Positions 57,601-64,000 of a DNA stretch of 64,000 nucleotides are shown here, in pieces (position 1 is the stretch's first letter; every line of letters begins with the position of its first letter). The translations under genes and the position numbers were made by a program. The DNA is from Camelus bactrianus (taxonomy: Eukaryota > Chordata > Mammalia > Artiodactyla > Camelidae), in the NCBI RefSeq assembly GCF_048773025.1, contig NC_133546.1:12852001-12916000 (forward strand), read 5' to 3'. The notes under the pieces were generated by a model that was not told the DNA's origin, ran no database searches, and was given only the letters and a program-made list of their open reading frames with translations.

Positions 57601-58328
57601 TCTCTAAGCTTTATCCGTGGTGCTGGGAACAGGATATGGGAGAGCCCTCTCCCCATCTTCTGGGGCCTTTTACAGATAAAAAGGAACATTTCAAAACACA
57701 TCTGTAGTGTTGTGCGAGGTGTACAGTTCTGCTGTGGGCAGGTACATTATGAGGGAAATTAAAAAATATATCTTGCCAACCAGGGCGTGTGGCACACTGG
57801 GCTTGGCGGTGAGTATTAAGCACAAGGAATGCTCTGAGAATTAAAAAAGGGCCATGGAGGAAGAAAAGTTGTGAATGTGCCAAGTGAGGGTATCCCGGGA
57901 AGTACAGAGTATAGGCTGAGGCTGAAGATGGGAGAATGGGAGCTGGTGTGTCCGGGGAACAAGGGAGGGCGGTCTGTGGTGGAGGAGGTGAGAGGCCACC
58001 CAGAGGGTCTAGGGGTCAAGAGCTGAGAGAGCGGAGGAACGTTTTCAGCAGCTGGTCACGCACAACGGGATCTGTTTTGGGGACAAAGTGCAGCATGGCA
58101 GTGCGTCGGTGCTTTGGGTTGGGGGACAAGAGGGGTCATTTAGGCCACTTGGCTGGAGCCCCCATCTCTGCAGGAAGTGGTGTGTGCCTGGGAGGGTGGA
58201 GGCCGGCAGGGGGACCAGTACCCCTCATGTCTGAGCTAAGTTCCATCAGCTTCCATGTTTGAAACCATTTTTATTGTAAGGTTGGATACAAGTGAATTGC
58301 TGACCTCTTTCTGTCTGAAAAATTGCAG

Positions 58329-58502
58329 GAATACTTTCAGGGTCTGGAATCTCACATGATCTTGACTGAAACACTCTTCAGAAAGATCATCAGCTTTGCA
58401 GTCCAGCGGGAAACTCAGTTCCACACCGAGCTGATGGCTCAGGCTGCGGCCGTCCTCAAACGGGCTCACAAGAGGGGCGTGGAGCTGGAGTACATTCTAG
58501 AG
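58329..58502 (+). CDS. SYNE1: SYNE1 exon E17 (58 codons)
   Basis: Acceptor tttctgtctgaaaaattgcag|GAATACTTT; donor CTAGAG|gtgaga; phase 0-0. The peptide is EYFQGLESHMILTETLFRKI, then ISFAVQRETQFHTELMAQAA and AVLKRAHKRGVELEYILE. It is almost residue-for-residue the human sequence (human FAVQKETQ, here FAVQRETQ). The LFRKIISFAVQ helix gives an unusually hydrophobic face. Confidence 0.96.
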
Positions 58503-59511
58503 GTGAGACTTGGTGCTGCACCTGTCCGAGGCTCACCCACTACCGACAGACAGACCCTCCAGGCCGGGCGTGTTCTCTCGTGGGATCTGTGTCCTGTGAC
58601 CCCGGAGGTCCCTCAGACTCAGCGTCTTGGGTTGCCCTGTGCCCCTTGTATTTCCTGTTCATGTTTGGATAAACGCTGTGCTCACTGTGAATTCAGCCAG
58701 ATGAATACTGATTTCAGACTGAGGTCTTGAAAAACTGCTAACCTTTGCTAGACATTATTGAAAAAGACTTCACATGATTAAAAAAAAAAAGATTTTCCAA
58801 TTTAAAATAAAATAAAATCATAAGAATAAGTGATGTGGGAGTTCTCCTGAGTAGAATGTCTGTAATATGTATTTATATTTCTTAAATGTCTGTGTGAGGT
58901 TTATTTTGCAAATGTAATGCATTTAGTTCGCTTACTATGGGAAGTAAACATGCCCATCTCTTTCACTTACGTCATAGCATCATCACTTGGTAAAGAATGA
59001 AACCGTAACTATCAGATGCCTCCTGTATTCCAGGTGTGCTGCATACATTATCCTCACACTGGACCAGATGCTTGATTGATTGATTTTTACCTATGCATAC
59101 TGTTTATGTTTATTTTGTATATTCATTAAAATCTATAATATCAGACATGTTTGAATATTTCTTAACTTTGAAGTAGAGTTGTATCTGGGGCCATAAAAAT
59201 CTTAAATTAAAATGAAACAAACAGGTCCTCTCACACCTCTGGAAATTACCCATTAACCAAAATATATATCCTCAAAGAAGTACCAGTATGCTATTTTCTA
59301 ATGTCATTAAATCATGTTTGAAAGAAAATAATTATAAAGATTGATTGTATAGCACTGCAAATATTTACTCTAAAATACTAGAAGAAAAATGAAACACATT
59401 TTTGGCCTGATGAACACCATTTACGTGAAAGTGTCTAGAGAAAAGTGACTGGAAGGAAGTATATGAAAATAGTGAAATAGAAGTATTTTTTTCTTTTGGA
59501 GACAAGATTAT

Positions 59512-59625
59512 TATTAACCCTATTTTTTTTAATGTTGAAAATGAGGTTCACCGAAGTATAGTAAGTTTCCCATACCATACAGCTAGTTAGTGGTGGATGT
59601 GAAAGCCAGTTTACAGGGGTAAACT
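59512..59625 (+). mobile_element. MIR fragment
   Basis: GAAAATGAGGTTCACCGAAG, AGTAAGTTTCCCATACCATA and CAGCTAGTTAGTGGTGGATG match MIR on the + strand. Confidence 0.55.
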
Positions 59626-59791
59626 GATTACTTGCTTCAAAGCCGTCTTTTGCTTTCTAAAGCAAATCCCCAATGCAAACATCTCCGACAAGTCTTTAAA
59701 GAGAATCTGTCAGGTGCACATTTGTGCACAGAGAGGAATGCTGTTCCTGAATGAGGATTTTTCAGCTCACAGACGGATGTTGTGCTTCTAG

Positions 59792-59923
59792 ACATGGTCT
59801 CATCTGGACGAGGACCACCGGGAGCTGAGCAGGCAGCTGGAGGTGGTGGAGGGCAGCATCCCGAGTGTGGGTTTGGTGGAGGAGAGTGAGGACAGGCTCA
59901 TCGACCGGATAACACTCTACCAG
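59792..59923 (+). CDS. SYNE1: SYNE1 exon E18 (44 codons)
   Basis: Acceptor acggatgttgtgcttctag|ACATGGTCT; donor TACCAG|gtcagc; phase 0-0. The peptide is TWSHLDEDHRELSRQLEVVE, then GSIPSVGLVEESEDRLIDRI and TLYQ. It holds a helix with a leading Trp, a Gly/Pro turn (GSIPSVGL) and a second helix, a normal spectrin B-loop-C arrangement. Human differs at DEDQQELS and ESSIPSVGLVEENEDR. Confidence 0.96.
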
Positions 59924-60543
59924 GTCAGCGTCCAAATGGCATCTTGGTGTAAAAAGTTGTCGCATTTCCTTTTGAAGCTTTCCCATGGTTTGACTTGAAA
60001 TCAAATATTTTATTAAGTACTTTTACTTTACTTTCAAGCTATTGACATTGTTGAAGACATAGGTTTTAAGTGTTTGTTTCGTAACAGAACATAAAAAGCT
60101 CTTTTTATTTTTTTATGAGATCCGCTTTTGAAAATTTAGGCTCCACCAAACGTTTTCTGTTTTTAAGCTTGAAGTCACACTATCTTGAAATAATTAAAGT
60201 TTATTGTTTTATAACAGAGCACTAAAGAGCCTTTTTTTCTGATTTTTAATGATAAAGAGCTCTTTTTAAAAATTCAGCCTCCACCAAGAATTTTTTTTAT
60301 AGTTTATGCTGGTATCACACAATTTTTGAAATAATTACAGTTCGCAGTTTTAAATATACCTACAGTTACTTTTTTTTTTAATCTCTACTTAGATGAAACA
60401 TGTTAAAATTTCTAATGTAACTTGGGTACAAATACTTGAAATTTGACTAACAGGTAATGGGAACATTATGGAAAAATTATAATCTTTAAGGAAGAAAAAT
60501 TGCATTATCTAAACTTTTGACCCAATATTTTCCATCATTTTAG

Positions 60544-60740
60544 CATTTGAAATCCAGCCTTAATGAATACCAGCCCAAATTATATCAGGTACTAGATGAT
60601 GGAAAACGACTTCTGATATCCATTAGCTGCTCAGATCTAGAAAGCCAGCTAAATCAACTTGGAGAACACTGGTTAAATGATACCAACAAAGTGTCTAAGG
60701 AACTTCACAGATTGGAAACAATATTGAAACACTGGACCAG
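60544..60740 (+). CDS. SYNE1: SYNE1 exon E19 (65 codons + 2 nt)
   Basis: Acceptor atattttccatcattttag|CATTTGAAA; donor GGACCAG|gtaata. It enters in phase 0 and leaves after AG of an Arg codon that is completed by the A opening E20. The peptide is HLKSSLNEYQPKLYQVLDDG, then KRLLISISCSDLESQLNQLG, EHWLNDTNKVSKELHRLETI and LKHWT(R). The Trp residues in EHWLN and KHWTR sit at the expected core positions. Human has GECWLSNTNKMSKEL. Confidence 0.96.
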
Positions 60741-61428
60741 GTAATACAGTGACTATTTGGCACATTTTTAGGTTAATGCTGCAGAGTACTTATAAGGCTA
60801 GTGGACACATGAGTTGAAAAAGATGTGGTTCCCCTAGGAACTCATCACAGAGTTTGGAAAATAAAGGCAAACGCAAAGTTTCCAATTGGATTCCTGTATA
60901 ACTGTATAAACATGTACTTAAAAGTGGGTGGGGAGGTGCATCAAACCTTTGCAATACATTGAACCTTTGAGCTGTCATCTTCCCTGCCTGTGGACTGTGC
61001 ATGTGTGGTCACAGTAAACCTTAGGAGAGAAAGAAGAAGGGTGTGTTTTGAGAAGGTAAAGTTTCTCTCGAGGGCAATGGGAGGTATTCAAGAGAGGTAT
61101 TCATAATGAAACCCTTTATTTCTACGCCACCTTTATTTCTACGAACTTTTAATAACAATCATCTAACATTTTCTAAATAGCTTCATTGTGAAAGAGTAGG
61201 AGAAAGATATTTTTATTTTCAGCCTAGAGGTGGGAAAGCTGAAACTTAGAGAGACTGACTTGCTTAAGGTATGAATATTTAGAGAAGGGAATTTGAGAGT
61301 GTCAGCCCAGGACATTACTCTCCCAAATCTGTCGAGTCTTCTTTTAAAATTAGCGTTGGTGAGTAACAGGGGTTAGCACAACAGAGGGATTGGATGTTGA
61401 CTTAATAGGCTTATTACCGTCCTTGCAG

Positions 61429-61561
61429 ATATCAGAGTGAATCTGCAGATCTGATCCACTGGTTACAGTCTGCAAAAGACAGACTAGAATTTTGGACTCA
61501 ACAATCTGTGACAGTCCCACAAGAACTGGAAATGGTCCGTGATCATCTGAATGCTTTTCTG
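61429..61561 (+). CDS. SYNE1: SYNE1 exon E20 (1 nt + 44 codons)
   Basis: Acceptor ggcttattaccgtccttgcag|A TAT CAG; donor TTTCTG|gtaagt, a consensus match. The opening A completes the Arg of KHWT/R. The peptide is YQSESADLIHWLQSAKDRLE, then FWTQQSVTVPQELEMVRDHL and NAFL. It matches human residue for residue as I recall. IHWLQSAKDRLEFW is a textbook helix A with its two Trp. E19 and E20 together make 110 codons, close to the length of one spectrin repeat. Confidence 0.97.
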
Positions 61562-61948
61562 GTAAGTCCAAGAATCGAAAGCATTTGATTCAATTTTATT
61601 ATTTTCAGGCCTTTTGGTAAGGCCTGACTTACACCAATGAAAAGGTGATCGGCTGTCAATGAATATACTTAATAAATCAAGCTATAGAGAATTTGTCAGT
61701 GTTAAGTCTGTGTGTTGAATAATTGAGGAAAATGCTAGGGCTCAACATTGCCTCTTTAAAGTCATCTTTAGGTAATGTTGGCTTTCATTCAGGGCAGGGA
61801 TATGTGGCTTTTGTTTTTCTCCAGTGTGCTTAACATCACCACTCGCCTGTATGATGTAAAGAAAAATTGTTCGGGAAATAAGTGTTTCTTTCCCTAAATA
61901 AAAGATCTGGCTACTTAATCCTGATGTGGACTTTGCTACTTCTTTTAG

Positions 61949-62131
61949 GAGTTTTCCAAAGAAGTTGATGCCAAATCTACCCTGAAATCGTCTGTTCTGA
62001 GCACAGGGAATCAGCTCCTTCGATTAAAGAAAGTGGACACAGCTGCCCTGCGTTCTGAGCTGTCACATATTGATGGCCAGTGGACTGACCTGCTGACAAA
62101 TATTCCAGCTGTCCAGGAGAAGCTCCACCAG
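61949..62131 (+). CDS. SYNE1: SYNE1 exon E21 (61 codons), last in window
   Basis: Acceptor ctttgctacttcttttag|GAGTTTTCC; donor CACCAG|gtacag; phase 0-0. The peptide is EFSKEVDAKSTLKSSVLSTG, then NQLLRLKKVDTAALRSELSH, IDGQWTDLLTNIPAVQEKLH and Q. QWTDLL carries the helix-C Trp. In human the next residues are LQMDKLPSRH; no exon encoding them is found before 64000, so the following intron is at least 1.87 kb. Confidence 0.96.
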
Positions 62132-64000
62132 GTACAGAACTAGTCATTGGTTTAGTTGGTCACAAGCAGTATTAGATGAAAAAGTACCTTAATCTGCTGT
62201 TGTTCCCAAATTTAAATCAGCTCTGTCTTGGGTGTCTTGTGTTTTCTCTCCTCCATGGTATTTCATGTGAAGAGTGAACAGTTCTACAAATTGCATGTCT
62301 GCAAACCCCATGTCTTCCAAGGGCTTCTTTATCGTATGTGTGTGTGTTTTAGAATCCTTGTCTGTCCATGTTTTAATTCTTTGTTTTCTCATAAATAAAA
62401 TATGGGTAACTATACCTTTCTCACCAAGTGAGTACTTACGAAGATTTAATACTATTGTATGAAAAAGACCTGTAATATTACCTACAATAGAGGTGTAACT
62501 TTCAACAAATGAAGAGAAGCAAGTCTTTCTCTTATCTAGAAAGTTGCTTCCCCCCCGCCTGAACTCCCAGGTATTTTATCTCTCTCTCTTTGGCATTCAT
62601 CCTGTGTAAAAGGTGTGATAGATGTGTTTCATATAAATGTCTTAGCCCTTTGAATCAGCAGCTGCACATTCCTAAAGGGCAGGAAACATCTCACATTGAC
62701 TTCTATATCTTTCTGCACCACATAGAAGTCTATAAATATTTTAAATGATTGCTTTTTTCCTCCCAATCACTATAAGTATTTACATAAATACCTGATGTAT
62801 TAAGGAAGATTCAGAATTCTAGTATATTTTGGTGGAAGACTGAGGAAATTGGCTACGCTCTTTGGAATAAATATCAGAGTGCCAAAAATCTAGAAAATGA
62901 TAGTTTGTAGTGTGGTGGTATTTTTCTTTCTTCTTTTAACATTCCTGAATCATAATACACAGAGATTTTTACAAGATAATTAATAAAATACATCTGTTGA
63001 ATGTTTCGTAGTTAAGTTTTTTTTTATAGTCATAAAACTAGCCATAAAATAAGAATAATATTTTCTTCTTGCTGGTGTTTTGATTAATTAGGTAGTGTTT
63101 ATGCAATGTTGATAGTATTGTATGTCAAGTGAACATAAGAGGACTGTTATTGTTCAGTGTTTGCCTGATGTTTCATTTCAAGCTTCTAACGAGGTTAAGA
63201 TCCAAAAATGTTATTAAGAAGTGTTATATTGGTTGGTACTTGAATAGGAATTAATAGAGTTTTAGGTTAAAGAAAATCGAGTTTGAATTTTAACACTTGG
63301 AATTTGTTCTGTCTCTGCAACGAGAGTTTTTTTGTTTTGTTTTGTTTTTTTACAGGTATAGAAAGTTGATAGCTCAGCATTGCCAGTGTAGTTCATTTGA
63401 CACCTTAGCCCCCACTTGCCAAGCAATTTACAGCCGTACAATAACTTCTGTTTTATTGTCATTGGCTTTGGCTCAGATATTTAAATACTTCAGCAACTTG
63501 AAAAGATTTTTCACTTGTGTGTTCTGTTTTTCGTGTGGGCATGGGTGCAGGTGGGGATTATAATAAAGAAGGGTCAGTTTATTATAATGAGGACGTATCA
63601 GGAATTAAACAGCCACTAAAATTTCATTTACCGTATCCTTACAAAAAACATGTGGGAGAATATGACTTAAAGACAGAGGAGAAAAGCCTCTTATTTGTTC
63701 ATACTATTTTACTGCACCACTTATCCAGTCTGACAATAATGCCAAACTTAATTTACTACCTAGGGCAAGGGTAACTAAGAAGAATTTTATGAAGTCCATT
63801 TACTTTTGGTTCTGAGATCTTAAGTGCTTAAAATTTTGGAATTCTTCAGGCAAAAAAAAAAAAAAAAGATTACCAACAATCAAAATGCCTAAAAGATTAG
63901 ATAAAGAACAGCTGATAAGCCATTAAAAATTCTTCAACTTTTTAATAGATTGGGATTCGTTGGAATTTTAACACTAGCGATTTGTTCTGTCTCTGACACT
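62132..64000. other. Intron after E21, cut by window end
   Basis: A short L2 end (62670). AATTTTAACACTTGGAATTTG (63283) recurs at the window edge as AATTTTAACACTAGCGATTTG, followed both times by TTCTGTCTCTG. No exon seen. Confidence 0.55.
62670..62755 (+). mobile_element. L2 3'-end fragment (short)
   Basis: AAAGGGCAGGAAACATCTCA and CTATAAATATTTTAAATGAT resemble the last part of L2. Confidence 0.4.

Larger units (their letters stand above)
55903..58328. other. Intron E16-E17
   Basis: Vic-1 SINE (56285), a CA run near 56767 and MIR (57426). 57800-58260 is GC-richer with no element named. Confidence 0.55.
58503..61948. other. Introns between E17 and E21
   Basis: Four short introns (0.4-1.3 kb). 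A MIR at 59512. In 59930-60370 a motif of the type AGCTCTTTTT...CTCCACCAA occurs twice (about 60096 and 60257), a small local duplication. Nothing else named. Confidence 0.5.
1..64000 (+). other. SYNE1: SYNE1 (nesprin-1) gene body, internal part
   Basis: The whole window lies inside one transcription unit read on the + strand. Twenty-one exons with AG acceptors and GT donors splice into a single 1,130-codon frame whose peptides match human nesprin-1 in order, as I remember that protein. Nesprin-1 is a giant (about 8,800-residue) spectrin-repeat protein of the outer nuclear membrane. Its N-terminal calponin-homology pair binds F-actin and its C-terminal KASH peptide binds SUN1/SUN2. Neither end is present here: this is rod only. 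Both the first and last introns are cut by the window edges. The sequence sets no exon numbers in the full gene, so exons are labelled E1-E21 locally. Confidence 0.96.

Noticed and set aside
1-64000. CRISPR array, operon, phage or bacterial features
   Set aside because: The window is mammalian intron-exon DNA with SINEs and LINEs; none of these features is present.

Overview
The window is mammalian nuclear DNA. All of it lies inside one large gene read on the + strand: SYNE1, which encodes nesprin-1. No other gene is supported. Twenty-one internal coding exons are recognisable between 3575 and 62131. Joined at consensus AG/GT borders they give one uninterrupted frame of 1,130 codons (3,390 nt) from the C-terminal half of the spectrin-repeat rod. 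The actin-binding calponin-homology domains lie 5' of this window and the KASH membrane anchor lies 3' of it. Gene identity rests on peptide blocks I know from human nesprin-1, such as FPQELAQKIKGYQ, DIAYYQALSAERL, LLSTKATLD, KHWT/RYQSESADL and NIPAVQEKLHQ. The species points to a camelid (camel, llama or alpaca). Four tRNA-derived SINEs carry the camelid Vic-1 body, in which A and B boxes are followed by a CCCCAGTACCTCC segment and a T-rich/A-rich tail, and the L1 3' ends look cetartiodactyl or camelid.

Layout. 1-3574 is the upstream intron, ending in a dense CpG-rich block (about 3325-3480) right against the first exon. 3575-12107 holds exons E1-E4. Introns at 12108-32880 carry E5-E7 and most of the old LINE load (L2, L1M), a probable solo LTR and two hAT-type DNA transposon fossils. 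32881-45132 holds E8-E13 and a 3.2-kb rearranged L1 flanked by a 14-bp target-site duplication. 49490-62131 holds E14-E21, spaced more tightly toward the end. 62132-64000 is intron with no further exon seen.

The exons act together as one protein. Nesprin-1 is an outer-nuclear-membrane protein that binds SUN1/SUN2 across the perinuclear space through its KASH tail (the LINC complex). The rod encoded here is the extended helical spacer between the actin-binding end and the nucleus. Seventeen of the 21 exons begin and end in codon phase 0. Only E9/E10 and E19/E20 share a split codon.

Most notable: a candidate internal promoter for a short nesprin-1 isoform; a 0.8-kb direct duplication that brackets exactly E1-E4; the scrambled L1 with matching outer target-site duplication; and an unassigned acceptor plus open frame at 44551 that could be an alternative exon. 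I see no wholly new multi-gene system here.
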